Positions 7,035 to 14,664 of a stretch of 14,876 nt of DNA are shown piece after piece. The notes beneath the pieces were generated by a model that was given only the letters and a program-made list of their open reading frames with translations, did not search any database and was not told the DNA's origin. Source of the DNA: CBCXVS01 sp965178525 (GTDB lineage: Bacteria > Tectomicrobia > Entotheonellia > Entotheonellales > Entotheonellaceae); NCBI GenBank assembly GCA_965178525.1, contig CBCXVS010000199.1, positions 1-14,876 of the forward strand. The letters run 5' to 3'. The number at the start of each line of letters is the position of its first letter. The stretch's first letter is position 1. Position numbers and translations under genes: made by a program.

Positions 7035-7091
7035 GTGCTGGGGTGCGATGCCGTGTCCCGTGTGTCAGCCGGAGACACTCTGCCCCAGCAC
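7035..7091. repeat. Nested stem-loop between tupA and the P-type ATPase gene
   Basis: GTGCTGGGG (7035-7043) pairs perfectly with CCCCAGCAC (7083-7091), and inside it GTGTC (7062-7066) pairs with GACAC (7074-7078). There is no T run after it, so a simple terminator is doubtful. It could be a leader structure for the ATPase gene, whose start lies 82 nt downstream. A weaker GC hairpin follows tupA at 6977-6991. Confidence 0.4.
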
Positions 7092-7172
7092 GGCGTTCAC
7101 TCATGGCCTAGTCATTCGCACAATCCTACACCATAGCGAGCTTTGTGCAGATGCGAACGTAAAGGAACTACG

Positions 7173-9371
7173 ATGTTAGTGGTTGAGACTGCTGTTGGGA
7201 GTGGGATTATCTATGCCGCAGTTAAGAGATACCAGGATCACCAAAAAAAGAAGACGGTGGACCTGTTTCTGCTGGATGCAAAGGATCAAAATACGCCTCA
7301 AGCAACCGTCCCTTTATCTCTATATGGTCGGATAAAAATAGCGATCCAAAATTTCAGACAAGACAAAATCGCGCCTATTCTTGGCGTCACGCGCGGCCAA
7401 CAACTCCAAGAATTCTCATCGAATGTGGATGAGAAAAGAATTAACCTGGCTGACAAGGAAGCCACGCAAGCCGTGACCATCTCCTCGATTTCTTTGGCCT
7501 TCGCCGCGGCAGGCAGATGGTTCTATTCACCTTTGAACGTGTTCAGTCTGCCCGGCGTCATCTATACCAGTCGGTACATTTTCATCGGCAGCTACAATTC
7601 CTTGGCCAAAAACAAAGAGGTGAACATAGACGTCTTGTATGCGATTCTCCAATCGCTGTTGCTTCTCTGTGGTTATTATTTGATCGCCAGTGTAACGATC
7701 TGTATCTACTGCTTGAACAGAAAAATGATCGCTAGGATTAAAGATTACTCCAAGAGCTCTGTCATTGATGTGTTCAGCCAACAACCCCGCACCGTGTGGT
7801 TGCTGGCCGATGGGGCGGAAGTGGAGTTCCCTTTTGAGGCCTTGCAGCCTGATGATATCGTGGTGGTAAACGCGGGCGAGACCATTCCGGTCGATGGGAC
7901 GATCACCGCCGGCATGGCCTCTGTCGATCAACATATTCTGACCGGGGAGTCTCAGCCGGTCGAAAAAGGCATCGGCGACCAGACCTTCGCCTTAACCATG
8001 GTGTTGTCCGGTTGGATCCATATTCGGGTCGAAAAGGCGGGAGAGGAAACCACCGCCGCCCAAATCGCTCACATCCTCAACCAGACGGTCGATTTCAAGA
8101 CCGATATGCAGTTGTGGGCCGAGATGATGACCGACAAAACAGCCGTGCCGATCCTGCTTCTGAGTGGGTTCACCTTCCCCTTTTTAGGCCTTACCAGCGC
8201 CCTCACGATCTTGCATGCTCACCCGAGAAATAAGTTGACGATCGCCGCGGCCGTCGGCAACATGAATTTTCTCAACCTGGCCTCCCAGAGGGGACTGCTG
8301 ATTAAAGATGGGCGCACCCTGGAGTTGTTAAACGGCGTGGATACGGTCGTCTTTGATAAAACGGGGACGCTGACCCAGGAACAACCGTATGTGGGGCAGA
8401 TCTATACCTTCAACGGCTATGAGGAAGTCGAGATTCTTCGGTATGCCGCCGCCGCGGAATATAAACAGACCCACCCGATTGCCAAAGCCATCCTGGATGA
8501 AGCCGAGGGGCGCGGCTTGCACATAGCGGAAATCGATGAGGCGGACTATGAAGTGGGGTATGGCCTCAAGGTGTTGTTAGATGGCCAACTGGTGCGGGTG
8601 GGCAGCAGCCGTTTTATAGAGAAGGAAGACATTCCGATTCGGCCGCAAATGATCGAAACGCAGGAAATCTCTCACAATCAGGGATACTCACTCATTTTCG
8701 TTGCCATCGACGATGAGGTGGGGGGTTGCATCGAACTCCGTCCCACCGTGCGTCCTGAAGCCGAAGCGGTGATCAAGGGGTTGCGGGAGCGCGGGATCAA
8801 GACGATGTATATTATCTCCGGGGACCATGAAACGCCGACGAGAAATCTGAGCCAAGCCCTGGGCATTGACCATTATTTTGCCGAAACCCTCCCGGCGAAC
8901 AAGGCGGATATCATTAAGCAGCTCCAAAACGAGGGCAAGTCGATCTGTTATATTGGCGATGGCATCAATGATTCGATTGCTCTGAAGGAAGCCAAGGTGT
9001 CGATCTCGCTACGTGGGGCATCCACCATTGCCACCGACACGGCGCAAGTGATCTTGATGGATAAAAGCCTGAACCAACTGGATCATCTGTTTGACGTTGC
9101 CCGGCAATATAACACCAATGCGAAGACGTCGTTCGCGGTCATTGTCATGCCAAGCCTCATTTGTATCGGTGGTGTATTTCTCTTACATTTTGGGCTGGTC
9201 CAATCGACGATCTTGGGTCAGGCTGGCTTGCTCGCTGGTGTGGCCAACTCGATGTGGCCATTGAGGCAATATCGCAAGGAAAGGTTAATCAGCCCACCTC
9301 CTGTTCCAGCTGAGCACAAGGTGGACCCGGTTTTGCTCGCCCCCCAACCTGAATCCGTGATGCAACCTTAG
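7173..9371 (+). CDS. P1B-like P-type ATPase without CPx motif
   Basis: A 732-residue P-type ATPase. The actuator-domain 'ILTGESQP' (E259), phosphorylation site 'FDKTGTLT' (D395), nucleotide-binding 'THPIAKAIL' (H434-P435, the P1B HP signature), 'IISGDHETP' and hinge 'GDGINDSIAL' (D596, D600) are all intact, so it should pump. Odd points: there is no N-terminal Cys-rich metal-binding domain; the N-terminal 100 residues are a short hydrophobic stretch and a charged segment. The membrane motif that is CPC/SPC in Cu, Zn or Co pumps reads 'TSALTILHAHPRNKL' (341-355), with H348, H350 and P351 and no Cys. The C-terminus has a Pro-rich tail. Start ATG 7173 has AAAGGA 6 nt upstream. The transported ion is unknown. 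I recall similar CPx-less pumps in environmental genomes, so it may be a known but uncharacterised subgroup. Confidence 0.85.
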   Translation: MLVVETAVGSGIIYAAVKRYQDHQKKKTVDLFLLDAKDQNTPQATVPLSLYGRIKIAIQNFRQDKIAPILGVTRGQQLQEFSSNVDEKRINLADKEATQAVTISSISLAFAAAGRWFYSPLNVFSLPGVIYTSRYIFIGSYNSLAKNKEVNIDVLYAILQSLLLLCGYYLIASVTICIYCLNRKMIARIKDYSKSSVIDVFSQQPRTVWLLADGAEVEFPFEALQPDDIVVVNAGETIPVDGTITAGMASVDQHILTGESQPVEKGIGDQTFALTMVLSGWIHIRVEKAGEETTAAQIAHILNQTVDFKTDMQLWAEMMTDKTAVPILLLSGFTFPFLGLTSALTILHAHPRNKLTIAAAVGNMNFLNLASQRGLLIKDGRTLELLNGVDTVVFDKTGTLTQEQPYVGQIYTFNGYEEVEILRYAAAAEYKQTHPIAKAILDEAEGRGLHIAEIDEADYEVGYGLKVLLDGQLVRVGSSRFIEKEDIPIRPQMIETQEISHNQGYSLIFVAIDDEVGGCIELRPTVRPEAEAVIKGLRERGIKTMYIISGDHETPTRNLSQALGIDHYFAETLPANKADIIKQLQNEGKSICYIGDGINDSIALKEAKVSISLRGASTIATDTAQVILMDKSLNQLDHLFDVARQYNTNAKTSFAVIVMPSLICIGGVFLLHFGLVQSTILGQAGLLAGVANSMWPLRQYRKERLISPPPVPAEHKVDPVLLAPQPESVMQP

Positions 9372-9377
9372 ACATCG

Positions 9378-9396
9378 GGCGCGTCCGTGACGCGCC
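9378..9396. terminator. GC-rich hairpin between convergent genes
   Basis: GGCGCGTC (9378-9385) and GACGCGCC (9389-9396) form a perfect 8-bp stem with a 3-nt loop just after the ATPase stop and before the 3' end of the minus-strand binding protein. No T run follows on either strand, so it may be a Rho-independent terminator of the weak, U-poor kind. Confidence 0.45.
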
Positions 9397-9411
9397 TCGG
9401 GCGGTTCAACC

Positions 9412-11078
9412 TCATGCTTGCAGCCACCAGTGTTCTTGCTTCAGGATCGTTTGGATCGTCGGCGGGGTGACAAAGGGGCCGGCGGTCGTCCGCACCTTAT
9501 TGCTCACAAAGTAGAATAGACGGGCCCACAGTAGCGTAATATAGGGACATTGTTGGGTGAGGAGAAAGGTCTCCATCTGCCGCAGGATCTGCTTGCGCTG
9601 GTCCCGGTCCAGCTCGCGGGATTGTTGCTCCAGCCAGGTCTGGAACTCGGGGTGCTTCCAGCGGCTCCAATTCCGCGAACCGGGACCGTAAACCGCATTG
9701 ACGTAGTCATCCGGATCGGCAATATTAAAACCGTAGCCGCCAATCGCCAGGTCATACGCACCCTGCGTGTACGAATTGACCGCGGTCGGGGTGTCCACCA
9801 TCTTGAGTTCGATGCTCAGTCCCAGGTTCCGGCGCATCTGCGCCACCCATAACCGCGCCTGGTCTGGAAACAGCCCCACGGGAATGGCCGTGAGGGCGCG
9901 CTTGCCCAACTGCGAGGGCGGGTCATAGCCGGCAGCCTTGAGCAGGGCTTTGGCGTCAGCGATATCCGGGTCTTTGGGTTTCCTGTAGCCGGGGAGTTCT
10001 AAAAGTTCGCCCTCCGAGTGGCCGTACCACGACCCCACCGCGAGGGCGCCCCGAGCCGATACATCCCGGCCCCAAAGGCTTGCCGTATCTCATCGAGGTC
10101 GGTTGCCAAGCGCAGCGCCTGCATGATCCGCAAGTCGTTCCACGGCTTCCGCTCCACATTGCCAAAGACATAGGGCGCGCCCGTGACGCCCTGCCACTGC
10201 AGGGTGTATGTCCCTTGTAAATCTTGTGCGAGCCTGAGCACGTCCTCGACCTGGATGGTGGTGAAGCCGGTGGTCATGTGGATCTTGCCGGTCTTGAAGG
10301 CCGCCGCCGCGGTGCCTGCATCCGACATCGAGATCACGGTGAGTTCATCGAGATACGGGCGTCCGGACTTAAAGTAGTGGGGATTGCGTTCATATCGTAC
10401 CGCATCCCCGCGTCGCACCCGTTTGAGCTTGAACGGTCCACTCCCGACGATCTGTTGCCACTGGTTGATGTCGGCTCCAGCCTCGACCACGTGTTTGGGC
10501 ACGATCTTCATGTAGTCGACGGCCAAGAACTGCAGGAAGGAGGGAGAGGCGTACTTCAGGCGCACTTTGACTGTGAAGCGGTCGAGCGCCTCCGCCGCAA
10601 GCGTCATGGGTCGCAGCAGGCCAACGCGCGGCCGGGGTTGGCCGGGCTCGATCATGCGGTTGATGCTGAAGGCGACATCCTCTGCCGTCAGCGGTTTGCC
10701 GTCCCACCAAGTGACATGTTCGTGCAGATGGAAGAGATAGGTCGTGCCCGCGTCGTGCACCTCCCAGCGCTTGGCCAGGTCGCCAATGACCTCGTCGGGT
10801 TTGAGCGGATTAAACTCGACGACCTGGTTGTAGATCGGGCTGGTCACCGCATTGACGGCGAGCGTTCCGGCCTTGTGGGGGTCCCACACTTCAGGGTAAG
10901 CGTAATTGAGGACAACCGCGTGTCCCCCGTAAACCGGTTCCGCCTCCGCCACGGGTGCAACCGCCGTCGTCAGGGCGGCGGCGCCCAGACCCAGCCCTGT
11001 GGCCATACCCGTCTGGAGCACCTGCCGTCGCGTTGCCTCTTGCGCTCTCCCGCCATTTATGCCTGAATGTGTGGACAT
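9412..11078 (-). pseudogene. Peptide/opine-type ABC substrate-binding protein (SBP family 5), frameshifted
   Basis: Reading leftward, ATG 11078 (GGAGGA just upstream; ATG 11081 is the alternative) starts a family 5 periplasmic binding protein. A Tat-type signal 'TRRQVLQTGMATGLGLGAA' and cleavage near 'AEA-EP' come first, then 'YPEVWDPHKAGTLAVNAV', 'HEHVTWWDGKPLTAEDVAFS' and 'VGSGPFKLKRV', all typical of DppA/OppA-like proteins. Near 10040-10050 the frame breaks: the first frame runs into 'SRWGRGT' and stops at 9999, while the protein continues in another frame as 'VGSWYGHSEGELLELP' to the stop at 9412. One missing base beside a CCC run explains it; repaired, the product would be about 556 residues. 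No permease or ATPase genes adjoin it, so it is an orphan binding protein. It could be a sequencing error in an intact gene. Confidence 0.8.
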
Positions 11079-11081
11079 CAT

Positions 11082-11456
11082 GCTCCTCCGCCGAACCTCG
11101 GCTTGCCGTTAGGGTCAGATCGTCGTGCCCGCCATGTGTATCCCAGGCCTCGATCTGGCCTGGTGCGGGGTTAGCAAGAGGCAGGAGCGTCAGCGCAAGC
11201 GTATCGCAGGAGCCAGATCTGTGTAGGATGATGGCCGCATTGTGGCATCCGTATGGCGCGCTCGTCAAGCGCACTTTTTCACCGTGTAAATTGTGGGTGG
11301 ATTGTCGAGGCGAGGTTGCCGTATTATCTATGAAAATGAGTTGATAGATTTACATTTTCACAGATAATTCTCTCATGAGAATTGCACGCACACCCCCACC
11401 TTATGAATGCGGCCATGTCAACAGTCCGAAATGGAAGCGCACAGAAAGGGCCAACC
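11082..11456. other. Divergent intergenic region with several palindromes
   Basis: No convincing gene. It contains a 7-bp GC stem (CCAGGCC 11143-11149 with GGCCTGG 11157-11163), the long AT-rich inverted repeat at 11323-11368 and a TCTCATGAGA palindrome at about 11371-11380. Promoters for the minus-strand binding protein and the plus-strand membrane protein must lie here, but I cannot place -35/-10 boxes confidently. Confidence 0.45.
11323..11368. repeat. Long AT-rich inverted repeat
   Basis: ATTATCTATGAAAATG (11323-11338) and CATTTTCACAGATAAT (11353-11368) are complementary at 15 of 16 positions with a 14-nt loop. It is clearly AT-richer than its surroundings. It could be an operator, an RNA hairpin in the leader of the next gene, or a palindromic repeat present elsewhere in the genome. 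Confidence 0.55.
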
Positions 11457-11846
11457 ATGGCAGAACAGGATAAGAGCCCACAGCCGATGGACTCACCGGC
11501 GGGGTCTGGGAGCTTGACGAAGAGCGTGGATTGGTTGCAGGCGCATAGTGCTTTTATCTCCATCGCGGTAACGGTGATTGGGTGGCTCGTCGGGCTCGGC
11601 ATCTTGATCGGCCAGATGCAGGCCATACGGACCGATATCGCCCGCCTATACGAAGGTCAGGTCAGGCAGACGCAGAGCCTAAACGCGCTGAGTGACAATA
11701 TCGCCAAGAATATTGAGGCGATCGAGAGGCTCTCCAGGGCTATTTATCTCTTGAGCGATCGCTTAGACCGACTGACTAATAAGGTCGAAAACAACACCAA
11801 CCTATTCAGCCGCCTCGATGAGCGCACGAAGCACCTGAAACCATGA
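11457..11846 (+). CDS. Small membrane-anchored coiled-coil protein
   Basis: A 129-residue protein I cannot assign to a named family. Residues 1-30 are polar, 31-53 form one transmembrane helix ('SAFISIAVTVIGWLVGLGIL'), and 55-129 are charged with heptad-like spacing of Leu/Ile ('LNALSDNIAKNIEAIERLSR', 'LLSDRLDRLTNKVENNTNLF'), predicting a long coiled coil. I prefer ATG 11457 because AAAGGG ends 6 nt upstream; ATG 11403 in the same frame would add 18 residues. It stands alone between a minus-strand binding protein and a TauD-like gene. The layout resembles small phage or membrane-associated 'DUF1640/holin-like' scaffolds, but that is only a resemblance. Confidence 0.6.
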   Translation: MAEQDKSPQPMDSPAGSGSLTKSVDWLQAHSAFISIAVTVIGWLVGLGILIGQMQAIRTDIARLYEGQVRQTQSLNALSDNIAKNIEAIERLSRAIYLLSDRLDRLTNKVENNTNLFSRLDERTKHLKP

Positions 11847-11989
11847 GAGAGCTGCCTGCGCCTCCGTGGCATGCTAGTGGTTCCTTCAGCATAGATACCC
11901 TGATAAAATACCAATCGATGAATCCGGTGCCGTGCAGAATCGCAGCGCTACCCTGTAGCAAGACGATGGTTTCATGAACCGACGCACGA

Positions 11990-12889
11990 ATGGGGAACAC
12001 AGGCGTGACATTGGAAACACAAAGCATCAACGGCTCTTTTGCCCACGAGATTATTGGCATTCGGCTTTGGGAGCCGCAATCCAACGAGGTGGTGATGACC
12101 TTGCGCGACCTCTGGGCGCGTCATGGCGTCCTCGTTTTCAGGCGTCAATCCCTGAGCGAACAGGAATATGCCAATTTTTGCGAATGGTTTGGCCCCCTGC
12201 AGCCGCCATCCCGCGTCGACTGGGTATCTGCAGACCATGTAAGGTGGTCTTGATCAGATCTGAGGATTCGAGGGCCAGATCGGCGGCTTGGGTCGGGTGA
12301 AATCGACTGGCACGCCGACCAAGCCTACATTCCAGCGCCAGCCACGGGATCCTTTCTGTATGCGGTGCAGACCCCGAAGAGCGGTACGCCTACTCATTTC
12401 GCCAATCTTCGCATGGCCTATGCCGATCTTTCCGAGGCCATCAAGACGCGCATCGATACGGCCGAGGCCGTGCACAGCTATGCCCAGCGTGTCGCCACCT
12501 ATGTGGGCAAGCAACCCTCGGAGGAAGAAATTCGCCATCGCTGGCCAGAGGTGGTCCACCCCTTGGTGCACCGTGATCCGGTGACGGGAGCAGGCGCGCT
12601 TTACATGGATCCCCTCTCGATGCGGGCCATCCTGAATTGGCCTGAAGATGAGGCGCGGCGCCTGCTCGATGACCTGCTGGCGCACGCCACGCAACCGAAG
12701 TATGTCTACCGGCATGACTGGCAGCCGGGCGACCTGGTGATGTGGGACAATGGCTTCATGTTACACCGGCGGGATCCGGTCGGCGCCACACGGCCCCGAC
12801 TGCTCAAACGCACCACGGTTTTTCTACCGGCCGAGCGCCACATCGTGCCGAGGGGCCGGCGGTTGCAGGAGGTAAGTGTGCGGTCGTAA
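11990..12889 (+). pseudogene. TauD/TfdA-family Fe(II)/2-oxoglutarate dioxygenase, interrupted
   Basis: The 5' part ('SINGSFAHEIIGIRLWEPQS', 'LWARHGVLVFRRQSLSEQEY', 'FCEWFGPLQPPSR') is the N-terminus of a TauD-like dioxygenase. It stops at TGA 12251-12253. The 3' part, in the same frame from about 12299, has 'GEIDWHADQAYIP' with the iron ligands His (codon 12311) and Asp (12317), 'YRHDWQPGDLVMWDN', the distal His in 'MLHRR' (12764) and the 2-oxoglutarate Arg region 'LLKRTTVFLP'. Between them, 'VLIRSEDS' and 'EGQIGGLG' that belong to the family appear in the other two frames, so three single-base losses within about 60 bp restore the frame overall. Repaired, it would be about 300 residues, a normal TauD length. 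Substrate unknown; no sulfonate genes adjoin. The start (ATG 11990 or GTG 12005) is uncertain. Confidence 0.8.
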
Positions 12890-13137
12890 GGCGTGTTATG
12901 TCACAGAACAAAAGACGAGTCACAGGGTAGAATACGGCATGACGCAGCAAGGAGTGCTTATGAAGATGAGATGAGACACGCAACAAGGGCGCTTTCTCAG
13001 TGCTTAAACCGTCCCTCACTATGTCTCCCCGTATGATGCGCTGCGCTGCCTACGGACGTGAGGACTCTACACAGCCGTGCTTGTTTTCCTAACAAGAAGA
13101 GGCACGTAAGAGTTCTAGAAGAAACGGAGGCTACACC

Positions 13138-14250
13138 ATGGATACGGTAGCGACTGAACACGGAGAAGGCGCCGCACAGGACACACGGTGTCGGGCTTGT
13201 ATGAGTATCATCCATCCCCAGGCAACGGTCTGTCCCCAGTGCCAGCAGGCCCAGACCGTCGACCGTTGGCACCATGTGGGCACCGTATTCAAATGGATTG
13301 GCGGGGTCACGGCCGTGCTGTCGTTGCTGCTCATCGTCGGTCAGGTACGCGACCTCGTGAAAAATGTCCAGCGCAAGCAGGCAGCCCTTGCGGAGTTAGT
13401 GAGCGTCGGGAATTTGCAGCGGGAGTACGGCGATTACCCCGCCGCCTGGCAGAGTTATGCACAGGCCCTGGAACTCGACCCAGGCCATGAACGCGCCCGT
13501 GCCGAGCAGATTGTGCTGGCCCAGGTCTGGCTCGACAACATCCGCGACAGCCAGAGCCAGAGCAGGACGTTTACCGAGACCGTCAACACGCTTCTGCCCG
13601 CGTTGCACCGCGGTGTCGTGCGAGCCAAGGGGGCGCGGAAGGCGACACTCATCGCCTATCTGGGGTGGGCGGACTTTCTGCGCCGGCGTGACGGGCAGGG
13701 CGGGTTAGATCCGGCGGCACACTACCACCGGGCGTTAGCCCTGGATCCGGAGAATGCTTATGCCCATGTGATGTTGGGGCACTGGCTCTTATGGCCGAGG
13801 GGAGGGAACGGGGGACTGGAGGAAGCGCAAACTCATTTTAAGCGAGCCCTGGCGCGAGTCCCAGTCAAGGACAAAGCGGCCAAAGAAGCCCTCCGCGAGC
13901 TGCAATTGGCGGCGTTGAAAAATCGCCACGATCCGGAGTTTACGGCCGCCTTGTTGCAAGTTGTGAATGAGATGCGCATCCAGCAGGAGGCCGTGCCACC
14001 CGGTATCCAACTGCCGACTTCGAGAAGCTCCTGGGCATACTGCCAGCAGCAGATCACCTGGCCATCGTCCATCAGTTCACTCAGGACAAGTCCTATTCCC
14101 CGTCACGCGCCAGCCAACACCGCGACATCATCGCCCGTCTGCAGGAGGCGCACAGGAACGGGCCATGAGATGTCAAGGCCGCCCTGGCGCTCGGGGACAG
14201 CCGGCATTGACCAACGGTTTTTTCTGAAGCCGCTACGGCAGAGCCGTTGA
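13138..14250 (+). CDS. Zinc-ribbon, membrane-anchored TPR protein with a late frameshift
   Basis: The open frame is 370 codons. Residues 18-35 form a zinc ribbon (C18-x2-C21-x10-C32-x2-C35), about 48-70 a transmembrane helix ('IGGVTAVLSLLLIVGQV'), and about 85-270 TPR-like repeats ('YGDYPAAWQSYAQALELDPG', 'AAHYHRALALDPENAYAHVM', 'LEEAQTHFKRALARVPVKDK'). It is probably a membrane scaffold with a cytoplasmic or periplasmic protein-binding domain. GGAGG (13126-13130) is 7 nt before the ATG. After about codon 292 (near 14005-14013) the frame becomes Ser/Arg-rich and non-protein-like, whereas the -1 frame continues as 'ADFEKLLGILPAADHLAIVH' and 'QHRDIIARLQEAHRNGP' to TGA 14166-14168. One lost base is therefore likely, and the true product is about 343 residues. 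Function unknown. Confidence 0.72.
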   Translation: MDTVATEHGEGAAQDTRCRACMSIIHPQATVCPQCQQAQTVDRWHHVGTVFKWIGGVTAVLSLLLIVGQVRDLVKNVQRKQAALAELVSVGNLQREYGDYPAAWQSYAQALELDPGHERARAEQIVLAQVWLDNIRDSQSQSRTFTETVNTLLPALHRGVVRAKGARKATLIAYLGWADFLRRRDGQGGLDPAAHYHRALALDPENAYAHVMLGHWLLWPRGGNGGLEEAQTHFKRALARVPVKDKAAKEALRELQLAALKNRHDPEFTAALLQVVNEMRIQQEAVPPGIQLPTSRSSWAYCQQQITWPSSISSLRTSPIPRHAPANTATSSPVCRRRTGTGHEMSRPPWRSGTAGIDQRFFLKPLRQSR

Positions 14251-14278
14251 TGATCATGCAATAGTCATCAGATCATCA
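14248..14278. repeat. Short inverted repeat after the TPR gene
   Basis: TGATGATC (14248-14255) and GATCATCA (14271-14278) are perfect complements with a 15-nt loop. The location after the TPR gene allows a weak terminator, but there is no T run. Confidence 0.3.
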
Positions 14279-14301
14279 TACAATCACTATCCAGCCATTA
14301 A

Positions 14302-14663
14302 GCTCTTCCCCCGCCTAGGCGGTACCAGGGGACCAATGGGAATGACGTCATCCACGGTTTAGGTGGGAATGATACCATCGACGACCGTGGCGGCAACGAT
14401 ACCATCTGCGGCGGCTCTGGCAACGACACGCTCAAGGGCAACTCCGGCGATGATACGCTCAAGGGCAACTCCGGCGATGATACGCTCAAGGGCGAAGACG
14501 GCGATGATACGCTGATTGGGCACAACGGGGACGACAACCTGTATGGCGGCGTTGGCATTGACCACCTCAAAGGTGGGAATGGCGACGATTACCTCGATGG
14601 TGGCCCCTGGGAGGATGCCCTCAATGGCGAATCGGGCAACGATACGCTCTACGGGGGGGAGGG
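14302..14663 (+). pseudogene. RTX (hemolysin-type calcium-binding) repeat fragment without a start
   Basis: From 14302 the frame is open with no usable start codon. 'YQGTNGNDVIHGLGGND' opens twelve consecutive 9-residue repeats (14338-14661) of the form G-[ND]-D-x-[LI]-x-G-x-x, for example 'GNDTLKGNS', 'GDDTLIGHN' and 'GDDNLYGGV'. These form Ca2+-binding beta-rolls in proteins exported by type I secretion; one unit (W-E-D-A-L) is degenerate. No N-terminal enzyme or adhesin domain and no C-terminal secretion signal are seen. After the array the same frame continues into unrelated ATPase-type sequence. It is best read as a fragment of a larger RTX protein cut from its ends. Confidence 0.78.
14431..14511 (+). 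repeat. Near-identical 27-bp tandem repeat within the RTX array
   Basis: Three 27-bp units start at 14431, 14458 and 14485. The first two are identical (CTCAAGGGCAACTCCGGCGA + TGATACG); the third differs at a few bases. This matches the nonapeptide period and shows recent unit duplication. Confidence 0.8.
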
Positions 14664-14664
14664 G

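Noticed and set aside
10891..11274. Minus-strand frame overlapping the 5' end of the binding-protein gene
   Set aside because: It overlaps the Tat signal region in another frame and has no recognisable protein pattern; probably non-coding leader.
11806..12084. Minus-strand frame containing 'RASVHETIVLLQGSAAI', faintly like a cupin strand
   Set aside because: The similarity is one short stretch, the frame overlaps the TauD start and the coiled-coil gene, and no cupin His/Glu motif pair is seen.
14338..14661. CRISPR-like regularity of 27-bp units
   Set aside because: Units are contiguous with no spacers and encode RTX nonapeptides.
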